A stretch of 64,000 nucleotides of DNA from Rotaria sp. Silwood1 (lineage: Eukaryota > Rotifera > Eurotatoria > Philodinida > Philodinidae), in assembly GCA_905250075.1 (NCBI GenBank), contig CAJNOP010000060.1:383351-447350 (forward strand). The letters are read 5' to 3'. Below, in pieces: positions 1-14,480 of this stretch. Positions within the stretch are counted from its first letter, which is position 1, and each line of letters begins with the position of its first letter. The notes beneath the pieces are model-generated. The model saw only the letters and a list, made by a program, of their open reading frames with translations, was not told the origin of the DNA and did no database searches. The position numbers and the translations under genes were made by a program.

Positions 1-1919
1 TAATAATGAAACAACAATTTGTACTGTTGCTGCTAATGCAAGACCCCATTTAGATTTTACACATTCAAATTGACCTTAAATTAAATATATTATTTTTATT
101 GTAAGTGTTACCTTATTTAAAAAATCATTAATAAAGTATTGTATGACTTCATTTTTTTTTTTTTGTTTTTTTGCTAAAGATGAATATTTTACATTATACA
201 CGATTAAGAACAATTACATTTTCTAAATTTTTTTTTTGTTTGTTTGCGTACTGCCTGTCTTTTACAAAATAGATTTCTTTCTTCGGAATTTTTCAAATAG
301 AAAGATTTCATGATTAACTAACTGTTTTTAATAAAAGGAGATTATTATCATTATAATTGTCAAAGAAAATGAGTTACTTTTTTTCCTCTTCTATTGAATA
401 ATATAAAAAATGATAATTCTATTAGAAGAGAAATAATAAAAGTAAAAATTCTTCTTAAGAAAATCTATGACATGCACCTAGATTTATATTTTCAAGAATA
501 GAATTATTAATTAATGTACACATTTGCCGTAATGCTTTGAAGTTTTTTTTTCTTAAGTTCAGTAAGTTTAATTATTAGATAAACGAAAAAAAACGTCATA
601 AAGAAGAACATAACAATAAGAAAGTAAACAGAGACATCCTTGAACATCATAGGTGAAGGTCGAAATATTTTAAAAACCAAATATCTATTTTTAAATTACA
701 ACAATCAATCATTCGAGAATCTAAATCTATCAAATACAGATAAAATTTTCATTTTAATTCAATAAATAGAAATAGAACAAAATTGATTAATTATCTAATA
801 TATATATATGAAATATTGCCTTAATATCTAAACTCAGTTTAATAACATTCGTATTTTAAGTTTAATTAAATACTTACTAACTGAATAATAAATATAAAGA
901 AAAACAACAATATAAATAAGTACTAATGGTAAATAATAAAGAAGAGATTTTCTTGAAAAATAAATATGTATAATATCATCTTGTTGTTGTTCATCAAATG
1001 CAAATAAACGTTTTTTTAAATCTTGTCGATATTCATTTGATGCATTATTTAATAATAATGTTATAGCATATGTGAATGGTTTATTTGATGAAAAATATTC
1101 TTGTGGAATACCAAATATAATATCTATATAACGTTTTGATAATGATGAAATTGTTTCAAGAATTTCACGTTCATTATTTTTTATATTTAATATATCATTT
1201 GACCATAAATTTAATGGTGAAAGTAAAAGACAACCAAATGATGGTAAATATGATATCATTTGTTGGGCATTTATTGGTTCACCAACACGTAAACAATTTG
1301 TATCAAATTGTTGATCAGAAAAAAGACGATCACGTATATCACGTGCACGTAAAAGACATGATCTACGAGATGTTAACGATGAACATCGTATAACAATATG
1401 TTGAACATAAGCAAGTGGATAACCAGAATACTTAAAAAAAATACAAAGAAATTTTTCAAACTATTCTTTTATTTCTATTTTGATTTTAACTTGATTAAAA
1501 CTTACCCATAATGGTTTATCTGGTTGTTTATCATGTAATTGATCACTTGTATTTAATTCTAATCGTGCACGTACAGGTCGAAATGATTTTGATGATTCAG
1601 CAAATATTTCTAATGTACTACCAGGTGGTGGAACATTCGTAGTTATTTGAAATCTATATAAAACAAAAAAAATTATTTATAATAATAATAATAATATAAT
1701 AGTTTATTTCTTACAAACTAAGAAGAAATATACCAAAACAAATTAGAATAACATAAAGTGAATGATCAGCAACAAAAAATCCATATGAATATGATAAATC
1801 AAGTACACGATTCTAAATAAAGACAAAAAAAAAAAGAAAAGATCTTATAAACAAAAACAAAAAGTAAACAAATAATTTACTTTAAGATGAATATGAAGTT
1901 TTAATAATGCACGATACAT
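1..1919 (-). CDS. SCAP: SCAP (SREBP cleavage-activating protein), N-terminal part, cut by window edge
   Basis: Sterol-regulated escort protein of the ER membrane that carries SREBP to the Golgi. Five exons read on the minus strand: 1881-1919 (start ATG at 1919), 1715-1812, 1506-1653, 878-1430 and 1-74 (continuing off the left edge). All junctions are GT-AG and phases agree. Diagnostic matches to animal SCAP, seen by eye, are the GCLLLSPLNLWSND motif of the first luminal loop, YSGYPLAYVQHI before it, and VKSKWGLALAA at the start of the sterol-sensing membrane region. The first exon encodes only 13 residues; a first membrane helix follows at about residues 28-46. The intron at 75-877 is unusually long for this window and holds no other gene that I can see. 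The WD40 part and most of the sterol-sensing domain lie outside the window. Confidence 0.9.
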
Positions 1920-2793
1920 TTATATCTAACATAATCAAGACAAACAAACAAACAAAAAATGAAGTCAAGTTCTATTGCAACATAATATACCGTCACAGTT
2001 AATTAATATATTATAGACATCAATTTGTATATAAGATAATATCGAAGATTGAAATTATAATCAAATTAATAATATGATATATAAATATATAAATACGTAA
2101 AAAATAGATGAAGCTTACAATTTAGTATCAATAACAAAAAACAACAGAAAACATGAGAACAATGAATCAAAAATTGATTGACAATTATTTCTATTGGTTA
2201 AGATTTCTTACCAATGTTAGAATATTTCATTGAATCCTCCTTCTCATATATAAAAAATACAAAAACAAAACTAAAAATTTTCCATTTATATACGTGGCAA
2301 AAGTCTAACTATCGGTTATTAATAATTATCTTCAATATTTCTAATGGTAATTCTATTATTCAACAAAAGTAAAATATATAAAACATCTACTGTTAGTGAT
2401 ATACAATACTAAAGCATAATAATTTTTTTTTTTTGAATAAAAATAATACTTTGTACCGAAATTTATATGAAAACAAATAGTAAATATAATTTATTCTATT
2501 GTTTTTAGAATACTTTACTTATGTTTTCTATTCATTGAGTTTTTCTTTGACTATATGAGAAAAAAAAAATGCCTTTCGCTTATCATACTTTTTATTATCA
2601 ATAAGTATTATTTATTCAATGAAAAAGTATGATTTTTATTCATATTATGTTTTTTTTTTATTATACATAATTTTTCATAGGATTTTATTATTGTACATTT
2701 TGATACACTTTACTTATGATAAAGAAAACAAGAACTCTTTACTATTATAAATAGAATCTATGATAAACACATTGTTTAGGATTTCTATGAAAA

Positions 2794-3120
2794 ATCCCAG
2801 GAGATTCAATCCGACCTGTAGATTCGATCGAAAACGATCGGATCCGCCTCAGATTTCATCGGAATCCGACATCTTTGATAAAAAACCGATCGGATCCGAC
2901 AAGGTTTTTGTCGGATTCCCATCAGCCGGATTCCGGTCCGGAATTCGACGGAACACGATGAAATCCGGGCCGGATCAGGTCAGATTTTATCACGTTCCGT
3001 CGAATTCCGATGAAATCCGGACCGGAATCCGGCTGATGGGAATCCGACAAATATAGGACCGGATCCGACCGAAATTATTCCGAACTGGCGAGATCCGACT
3101 GGGGTCGTTTGACCTGGGAT
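2794..3120. mobile_element. GC-rich fold-back element (MITE-like)
   Basis: A roughly 327 bp island of about 50% GC in very AT-rich DNA. The outer ends are inverted (ATCCCAGG at the left, CCTGGGAT at the right). Inside, 2907-2942 and 3016-3051 are near-perfect inverted repeats containing GGATTCCCATCAGCCGG and its complement, next to a second inverted pair (GAATTCGACGGAAC with GTTCCGTCGAATTC). The remainder is made of short GGATCCGA/GATCCGG variants. The open frame across it (2760-3056) is a by-product of the repeat. No clear target duplication was found. It sits between the divergent SCAP and V-ATPase genes. Confidence 0.75.
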
Positions 3121-3199
3121 ATTGATAAATTTATCATCAACTAAATATATATTTTTTTTTTGATTTTTAAGATTCTATATTTCTTTTGTTGATACTATT

Positions 3200-3870
3200 A
3201 TGACAAGTAACACTGTTCCTAGTACTGGTGGTACTGGCGGTCAATCACTTTTTGGTGGAAAGAGTAAAATAATGGCTGTTATTGGTGATGAAGTTAGTTT
3301 TCATGTTGTAATTTTATTTTATTTTTTGTTTTGTTTTGTTTTGTTTAAAAAAAAAGGATACAGTAACTGGTTTTTTACTTGGTGGTATTGGTGAATTACA
3401 TCCTAAAACACGTAAACCAAATTTTTTAATTGTTGATAAAAGTTTGTTTTGAACACAAAAAAAAAAAAACAAAAATTTGATTCTTATTTGAATTTTTAAT
3501 TCATATAAATAGATACAAAATTATCGGATATTGATGAAACATTTAAAAGTTTTCTTGCTCGTGATGATATTGGCATTATTCTTATTAGTCAATATGTAAG
3601 ATAAATTATTTATGTTTGATTTAAAAAATTACAAATTTTTTTGTTTTTCAAAGATTGCTGAAATGATTCGTGGAACGGTTGATGGTCATGATAAAACTCT
3701 ACCTGCAATATTAGAAATTCCAAGTAAAGAACATCCATATGATGCTAATAAAGATTCTATTTTACGACGAGCACGTGTAAGTTTTTTTTTTGTTTTTTGA
3801 AGAAAAACAAAATTCTGATTTTCTTTTTTTTGTTTTGTAGGGTATGTTCAGTGTAGAAGATTTCAAATAA
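3200..3870 (+). CDS. ATP6V1F: V-type proton ATPase subunit F
   Basis: Subunit F belongs to the central stalk of the V1 sector of the vacuolar proton pump. Five exons: 3200-3292, 3357-3441, 3513-3595, 3654-3776 and 3841-3870, totalling 414 nt (137 residues). The product matches animal subunit F almost throughout: [21 protein letters not shown], a central [12 protein letters not shown], then [11 protein letters not shown] and [12 protein letters not shown] near the end. Relative to the human protein (119 residues) it has about 18 extra N-terminal residues rich in Gly, Ser and Thr; the start used is the only ATG in frame in exon 1 upstream of the conserved MAVIGDE. All introns are 58-71 bp. A candidate poly(A) signal AATAAA lies near 4164. 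The gene is transcribed away from SCAP. Confidence 0.95.
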
Positions 3871-4247
3871 AAAAAACACACACACATACACAGACAATAT
3901 TTTACAATTCTTTTGCATTTTTGTTGTCTTCTATTCCATTTTATTTATATCGATAGATGAACCATATATATATAAATATATAAATGTCTATTAATGTCAA
4001 GAGATTAACATATTTTATGATTTTTCATTTTAATTATTGAGAATTTTTTTTTTTTTTGGATGAAAATTAAAATCAAACGCAAAAAAAAATATCTTTTTGT
4101 TTAATTATTTGATAGAAGTTTTCTGTATAAAAGACATATATTGTATTTCGTTCATCTAAAGAAAATAAAAATTGAACAAAAAAAAAAGAAAACAATGCTG
4201 AATTTTCCATGAATCAATGTTTGTTTTATAGATTTTTTTTAATATAA

Positions 4248-4748
4248 ATGTCGTTAGATACATTATCAATACCACCAGTCAATTGGCCATTATTTCTATT
4301 TACTAGTTTGATAATATGTCTTCGTGCATCTACACCATTGATATGTACATGGTTTTCGAAAAAATTTTATTCTCCATCTACAAAAATTGATGAAATCACT
4401 CATGAATTAAAATGTGTAACAGCTGAATTAAGAACACTTTCTCAACAAGATCAATTTGCTGCTTATACTCGTAAAGAACGTCTACGTAATTCACTTGTTG
4501 AACGTCTTAAAGATGTACGAAATAGTAGTGAAGCACAACAAAAAAATTTATCAAATTCTATTCGAATGATACTCAATATTGGAACTGTTTTAATTATGAT
4601 TATCTTAACAATAAAAAGTCGAGGACAGGATGCAATACCATTATTTAATTTTGCATTTTTTCAATTTCCATTAATTATTTGGGTTATGGCATTGAATACA
4701 TTTGTTTCTACACTTGTTAATATTTATCTTAGATATCGAACAAATTAA
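4248..4748 (+). CDS. GET1/WRB-like tail-anchored protein insertion receptor subunit
   Basis: Single-exon protein of 166 residues with the layout of WRB/GET1 (CHD5 family): a membrane segment at about 13-33, a cytosolic coiled coil at about 45-105, and two further membrane segments at about 106-126 and 137-158. The coiled coil contains DQFAAYTRKERLRN, which lines up with the conserved D-x-F-A-x-Y-A/T-R-x-E-R-K signature of the family. Known members form the ER receptor that accepts tail-anchored proteins from the GET3/TRC40 ATPase. Overall identity is low, so the assignment rests on this motif, the length and the membrane topology. It lies about 380 bp downstream of ATP6V1F on the same strand; AATAAA follows near 4762. 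Confidence 0.72.
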   Translation: MSLDTLSIPPVNWPLFLFTSLIICLRASTPLICTWFSKKFYSPSTKIDEITHELKCVTAELRTLSQQDQFAAYTRKERLRNSLVERLKDVRNSSEAQQKNLSNSIRMILNIGTVLIMIILTIKSRGQDAIPLFNFAFFQFPLIIWVMALNTFVSTLVNIYLRYRTN

Positions 4749-5176
4749 AAAAGTACAGAGAAATAAATACAAGAAGAAAAACAAAAAAAAAAAGACAAAG
4801 ATGTTAAATGAACATTTCTTTTTTTCAATAATATAAAGTAAAATATATAAAAAAAAAACACATAATTCAATAAGATTGCTGTGAATTAAAATATTTCTTT
4901 ATTTGAAAAATAAATTTCGAAAAGTATGTTTATGGTAAGTTTCAGTTTTTTTTTCTTGTTGTATTTTTCATCTGGATGTATTTGTCAAGGTGTCTTTCTT
5001 CACAATCAATTGTTATTATTTGTATAAGAAATAAATTCATTAGTAAATTGTGAAGAAAAAATCGAATCATTCCTATAGAAAAATATATATTTACATAAAT
5101 ACTTTTATTTAATATGTGTATCACTTGTATATAGTCGAAAATGAAAAAAAATCAAAACAATCTTCACATTATTTAT

Positions 5177-5752
5177 TTACCTTTTCATAAGAAATGGTTG
5201 TTGAAGATTTCCATTAGATTTTGCTAAAGCTGTTTGATATGCCCAATAAAAAAATTGTTCAAATTGTTGTATTGATGTATTCTAAATATTTAATAATAGA
5301 ATATTGAAAATAAAAATCTAGATAAAATTTACATCGGGTATTGTTATTGATGGTGATGGTAAAACAAAATTTGGTTTAGGTGCTGGAACAAATCTATGAT
5401 GTTCATCAACTGTTAATTCATGTAAACCACCAAAATGTACTAATTGATGTTGTTTACGCCATTTAGCACGACGATTTTGAAACCAAATCTTATTTAAAAA
5501 AATATGAAATAAGAATATTCGAAATAAACAAAAGAAAAGAAAAAAGAAACAAACTTGAATTTTTTTATCAGGAAGTTTAGTTATAAGAGTAAGATGTTGA
5601 CGAAGAGATAAATCTGGATAATGTGTTATTTTATCAAAAACATTTTCCAATTCATGAATTTGTTCAAGATCAAATACACTTCGTTTTCTTTGTCTTTTAT
5701 TATTCTTATTAGTTTCTATATGCTTACAATTCTCGTTGTTCGTCATGATCAT
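5177..5752 (-). CDS. Divergent paired-like homeodomain transcription factor
   Basis: Three exons, 5555-5752, 5333-5488 and 5177-5281, give a 152-residue protein. The homeodomain spans about residues 20-80 and ends with IWFQNRRAKWRKQ, with Gln at position 50, typical of paired-like proteins. An intron falls exactly between homeodomain positions 46 and 47 (KIQ/IWF), a known paired-class position. The HYPD element after helix 1 also fits paired-like factors such as ISX, ARX and DRGX. The spacing between the helix-1 Phe and the Tyr of HYPD is one residue longer than the usual 60-residue domain (FDKITHYPD). The rest of helix 2 is unlike any family that I can name. After exon 3 the frame reads AGG-TAA; the stop lies within a weak donor-like GTAAAT, so a further exon cannot be excluded. 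Confidence 0.85.
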
Positions 5753-8700
5753 TGCTTTGATAATAATCGATTCATTTGCTTACCGTTCTCTTCATATAAT
5801 TAAATCATAAAGATAAGATATATATGGGTAAACTTACAGTAAAAAGAATTCAATCGTGCTTCTTTTAGATCGTAAATCATCACACCATGTTATAAAACCA
5901 TTCGTATAGATTAGTAAAATAACGTCAATAGATTAAATCTCAATGAATAAGTTTATGATTTTAAGAAAAAAAGTAATGAAATAGGAATGTAGGCTATTTC
6001 AATAAGTCTTTTTTTTTTTTGTATAGGTACGTCTAAAAGGTTTCATTAATTGATTTACTGATCTTGAGTTATGTTGTAAACAAAAAAATAGTATTCACTT
6101 AATAGTATTGTATGTCACTTTGATCAATAATTTTTATATATCGATTACAAAATCAATTTTGGAAAACTTTTCTAATTTGTCTTTGTATTATTGATGTTTG
6201 TTTTTTTAGTATAGATTGTTGTTGGTACAGTATCTTCTAACTATTAAAATTTCGAATTTCATTCATATTTCTATTCTTTAGATATGTATATATATAATTG
6301 ACAAAGTTTGTATTACAAAAAGAAAAAAAAAAAGAAATTTTATCAAACTTTTTAAATAAAAATTTTCTTATCAAGATGAATATTATTAATAATGGTAACA
6401 TATGTTTTTGATGGTAGAAAGTATAAAATCACATCAATCATAGAATAATAAAATAAGAATATCAATTCCAAGTTTTTCAATAGTAAGTCCTCTAAAAACT
6501 TATGACGAAAAAAGCAGAACAAAAATCAATTTCTAATGATATTTGTAGTCATAATAATTATTGTAGAAAAAAAACTATCGTGTTTGATAGAGAACATTAT
6601 TGATTATGTTTTTATCTACATTGTAAAACATATAAACAGAACATGACATTTTTTTTTTTGCTTGTTTTATTGAAAAATCAGGTATTTTTTATGAGATTCA
6701 ATATGTTATTTTCATAGAATCATATTCGATTGTCTATCATTAAAAAAATCGAGTAAACAAATATTTAACATTATTATGAATAATATTTGCTCTAAAAAAA
6801 AAAAAAAAAAACTGTTCTTTTTTTGTCTTAATCAAAATAGGTTTATTGAAGTTGTTTGAAGGTCAAATAGAAATCAACATAAAAATAGAGGCGTTATTTT
6901 CTCGGAAAAAAAAATGCTTGAGTATTTCCGCCATAGTTTAAATAAATAGACTAGTCTTTTCATTGTCAAATAGATGCATACTTATAGTATATAAATATTC
7001 TCATGAAATATTACTTATGACATATATATGTAGAGTAGTGATCCGAATAAGTTTTGAAAACCTTCTATATTTATCCTTCTAATCCTAAATACAAAAGAAC
7101 GCAATATTTTTAGTCAATGATCTAGAAAAAATATATTTTATTCTAAATTTTTCACATAAGTATATTCTTTATTAATTAGTATAATATGAAAATTTTATTG
7201 ATATTTAATTTAAATTATTCAATGAGAATTTTTTTTTCTTTAGAAAATATTGTTTACTTTCATAACTTGTCAAAAACTATAACTTCGAACGTATGTCAGA
7301 AATAATATTTCAAGACAGTATTTTTCATCATAACTATAAATAACCGTGAACATTTCCTTACTAATAATGAAAAAAAAAAAAAAACATCAATTTAGTTGGT
7401 CAAAGTACAATAGATATACAGAAACATTTCTTTTTGAAAAACAAATTGGTTAGGTCATTCTGTATCCATGGTATTAATCATAATGTTGATTTGTTTTTCC
7501 TATAGGAAATCAACCGATATGATAATGCATCATTTTTATCAAACATATGTTTTTTTTTTATTAAATCTCTATTATTTTCGAGTAGTTTTTGCGTTTGTCT
7601 CTGAGTTTTGTTTTATACATTTCATTAAGTGTATGAACTTTATATTCTACATACATTAGGTACTTTGCATATTTGGTAAAGATGATTATGTTTCAATAGA
7701 TATGCATAACACAGATTGACATTAGAAAAAGCATCAAATTTCGAATAATTTATATAAAATAAAACTTTTTTTTTTTTCATATCAAAATATTGATTATCAA
7801 ATTCAATTATTTATTCGTAGTTTTCATACCAATATTTTCTTCGATTAATAAAGACATAAATGATTGATAATAGTAAAATTAAGTGTTTATGATTATTTGA
7901 AATTATACAACATAAGACAGAAAAACCTTTGAAATGTTTTTTTTTTTCCTCAAAACTAATCTTATTTTTAGTCTTCAAAAAAAAACAAAATACACCTTAG
8001 TCCGTGTAAGTAAGCATAATGAAATATTTCATTATAAATAAAATCATTGATAATTGTTAATTAAATTTATTAGTATTCGTATTTGATGTTAGAAGAAATT
8101 TCTAAGATGAATCTATTTATATAATATTCTTTTCTTTAAATGATAGCATTATTATCTATAAAAAGAATTTCTACTATATATCAATCATATGTTGTCATAT
8201 GAGTACGTGACAATCTTAAATTTTCATCTATAAAGCATAAAATATTTCTCTGATTCTTTGATATTAATATGAAAAAAAGAAGAAGATATGTAACATTGAT
8301 TATCAAATAACAAATAGAAATAGTTTGCCTAACAAATGTATTAAATGATTCAGTATTTGATAACATGCTTAAGAAATTATAGATGTTTTTTTTTTCTTCA
8401 TATTCGTATTTAATATACACAAAAAAAAAACAAAATATTTCATGTAAATTATATTGTTCTTAGAAAAAGAAATGAATTCACTAATGATAAATTAAATTAA
8501 TGAGACAGATAACAATACATTAATAGTTTCTGCAATTAAGAATCAAATTTCATTTTTTTTTTTTCTAATCATGAAAAGATCATTCTACATTATTTTAATT
8601 ATTAAAGAAAGTATAGAATAGAATGTTTGTTTATTTAATGATGAACTAACTTAGATTTCATATATTTTCTAAGGTATTGAAAGTTCATTAAGTTCAAAGA

Positions 8701-10951
8701 AATGGTAATATTAAAAGAATTATCCTTCACGCTAGAATTTTACGCATGTAAATCAGTAATTAAATCAACAGTGCGTATATTATTTTTGCAGATTTTTTTT
8801 TTTATTCCATTGAAGATAATTTTTTTTTTTAATAATGTTTCCAATGAATTTTTTCTTGTCATTATTTCTTTAGAAGAAATAATGATGATTTACACTTTTC
8901 ATTATGAAAATAAGATGAATAAATTTAGTAACATGTTGATTATTAAAATGAAATTTTGTTAATATTAAATGACATAAATTTTTTATGATTCTAGGTTAAT
9001 TCTTATATTAAATGAAAAATATTTGAATTTTTTTCTATTTAAATTAATAGAAGATGTATAAATCTAGAAGAGATTTTGTTCCTTAAGTTTAATATTAATA
9101 TTAGAAAAATCTTTCACTTTACTGTTTAAAATAATCTTCTACTCCTCTTGTTAAGAATATCAAATAATAAGAAAATTTTTGATTTTATTAAATTAATAAA
9201 CTTTATCAATATGTATAATTCATAACTATAAATATTTTCATATAGTTATGTCATCAAGTAATCTATATGAAAATCTAGACTGATATTTCTTTGTAATAAA
9301 TCTATAACAAGGACAAGAGTTTTTCTTATTAATAGATTTATTTTTACATTCTCTAATCTTTTTATGTGACATATTAGCTTATTTAAATATTAGTTAAAAG
9401 AGAAGATATTATCAAAACTAATTTTTTCCAAATATAGTAAATTATGATTCATTTTTTTTTTATTTATACTTTCATCGATCTAATAAAAACTCAACAACCT
9501 TTATCAATTATTAATTGTCTAAAATAGAATATTCGTTTCGATTTATATATATATAATCTAACAGAAAAATGCATCTACGTCGTTATCCTTCAATCAAAAT
9601 TTCTTGTTTTTTTTTTTTTTTTTACTGCAAAGTATATTTTTAACTTTGTGGTTGTTCTCATTAGATATGTTCGGGAAATGGATTTTTTTTCCGCTTTTTC
9701 TAACTAAGCAAAAAAATAAAAGCTGATGTAGGTCTCGACAGTAAAAATTTTTAAAAATACTATAAAATGTCTCTACAATAATCTACTTTCTTCGATATAT
9801 GCACGAGTGCGTCTCTTACTTATTGCATGTTTTCAAGTTTGTCATTATTGAAAAGATAATTATTTCTTATAATGATTCACTAGACAAGATAGAAATTTTT
9901 TCTTTGACTTGTAAAATAATCTAATAATGTTATGACGAAAAGACATTTATAAGATAAAAAACCAAAAACAAAAAAAAATATTGAAAATTTTTTTTGTTTT
10001 TATCTTTATGAAACTCGAGATCAAATTTATATTTATATCATTGAAAGATATTATTTCATATGGATTATTAAATATTCTTGTCAATTATATGATTGCTATG
10101 CTTAAGAAAGAGATTTATTCGACTTTTTTTTCTTTTTATACGGTTTTTTTAATTATCATGAAAATAATATACGAAATTAAATTGATTCTTCACAAATCAA
10201 ACATATAATTTGGTCATTTATAAATAAATGACTATATTGACATCATTATTCATCAGTTTTCAAATTAATTTTTTTTAAAAACAAAATAACTCTATGTGTA
10301 TCATAATAAATGAGACTATACATGTTTATTATTGAAAATCTGTTAGATTAATATTCTATTATCTTGGAAATAAAAATAAAGGCTATTTGTCTTCTAAAAG
10401 ATTAACTCTATCGGATATAGACTAGTTATTTTCAAACCACATTGTACCATCTGATTTGATTGTTTACTTTTTTTTTGTCGCCTCATATATATCTTTCATA
10501 ATTTGTAAAAAAATCTATTTATTTTTCTTCTATTCTTCTTCTTTTGTATGTTGTTCAATAGTTCCAGATATCCTTTTATATTCATTATGCATAAGTAAAG
10601 ACTAATAAATTAAGAAAATCTTAAATCATTTTTTCAAACTGTATAATACTAGTGTGTGTGTATGTTTTGTTTTGTGTCTTATATTGTTAGCGTCTTACGA
10701 CGCCATGACAAACAAACAGACAGACATTCAAGAAGAAGAAAAAAGGACGCATGACGCACACACACACAAGCATATGAAGAAAAAAATTGTGTGAACAATA
10801 GAAAGTGACGACAATCATCCACACGTTCATCCATCCAAATTATCGATGTAACGAGATGAGTGAGTGCGCGCATTCGAACAAAATAGATAAGAAAAAAAAG
10901 AAAAAAAAAAAAGAATAAGACCAAAAAGAAAAACGAGGCATCATCATTATT
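5753..10951. other. Non-coding, AT-rich stretch between the homeobox gene and calmodulin
   Basis: About 5.2 kb with long A and T runs, no conserved protein and no obvious palindromic element. Open frames here (for example 7468-7659, 8702-8962 and 9981-10208) are low-complexity Phe/Ile/Leu-rich translations of AT-rich DNA. The last 300 bp (about 10640-10950) are richer in CA/GT and GAA motifs and may be the 3' untranslated region of calmodulin, which is transcribed leftward into it. Its size next to a homeobox gene would fit regulatory DNA, but I see no specific site. Confidence 0.5.
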
Positions 10952-13848
<2,897 letters not shown>

Positions 13849-14480
13849 TGTAATTTGATTGGAATTGAGTTTGTCCTAAATTTCTACTTGTATGTATATT
13901 TTAATATTAACCTGTACACCAGGTTCGTACTTGAAGATTATTTGTCGTTCTTGTCTCTCTTGGACAACACCGGGGTTCGTGAGTTTGTATGCAATGTCGT
14001 TCAGTCGTAGATAGAGAGAGTATGTAAGCGAGAAAAAGCGAAAGAGAAGAGAGTGGTCCGATTCGGCACGGACGCAATGCACGGCAACACAAGGCAATAG
14101 TCGTAGAAGCAGCAACTTATGTTTCTTATCGCGCAGCGACGGCAAGAGTATTTTCTGTGATGATGACGGCGACAACGACGACTCTCGCTTGCTTGTGTTA
14201 TAGAACAGAGAGAGAAAGGGAGAGAAAAAAAAATAGAATAAAAAGAAAGAATGAGAGATTTTTTTAAGAAAAAAAAAAAAACCAGAGCACGTTGTAATAC
14301 CGAACTGAGAGAGAAAGAAGAAAAAGAAAATTGATTTTCTTTTTTTCTCTGTCGTTTTCTCTCTCTCTCTTTCTCTCTACTTGAAAGAGAGAAGAAATAT
14401 GTTCATTGTTCTCTTTTTCCTTGTTTTCTTTTCTCGCTATCAAGCATTGCTACAACGACCAAAAGAATATAATGTCGTTT
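13849..14480 (-). promoter_or_regulatory. Probable calmodulin 5' untranslated and promoter region
   Basis: Region directly upstream of the calmodulin ATG. It is markedly less AT-rich than its surroundings and full of GA/CT stretches (for example 14192-14235 and 14340-14400), resembling GAGA-rich promoters. No TATA box at a convincing place. The open frames at 13876-14175 and 13907-14092 are overlapping simple-sequence frames, not genes. The transcription start cannot be fixed from sequence. Confidence 0.4.

Noticed and set aside
2760-3056. 98-codon open frame across the GC-rich repeat
   Set aside because: Arg/Ser/Asp-rich translation of a palindromic repeat; the inverted structure explains it fully.
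10679-10924. 81-codon minus-strand frame after calmodulin
   Set aside because: Lies in the probable calmodulin 3' untranslated region; starts in a poly-Phe run, no recognisable domain.
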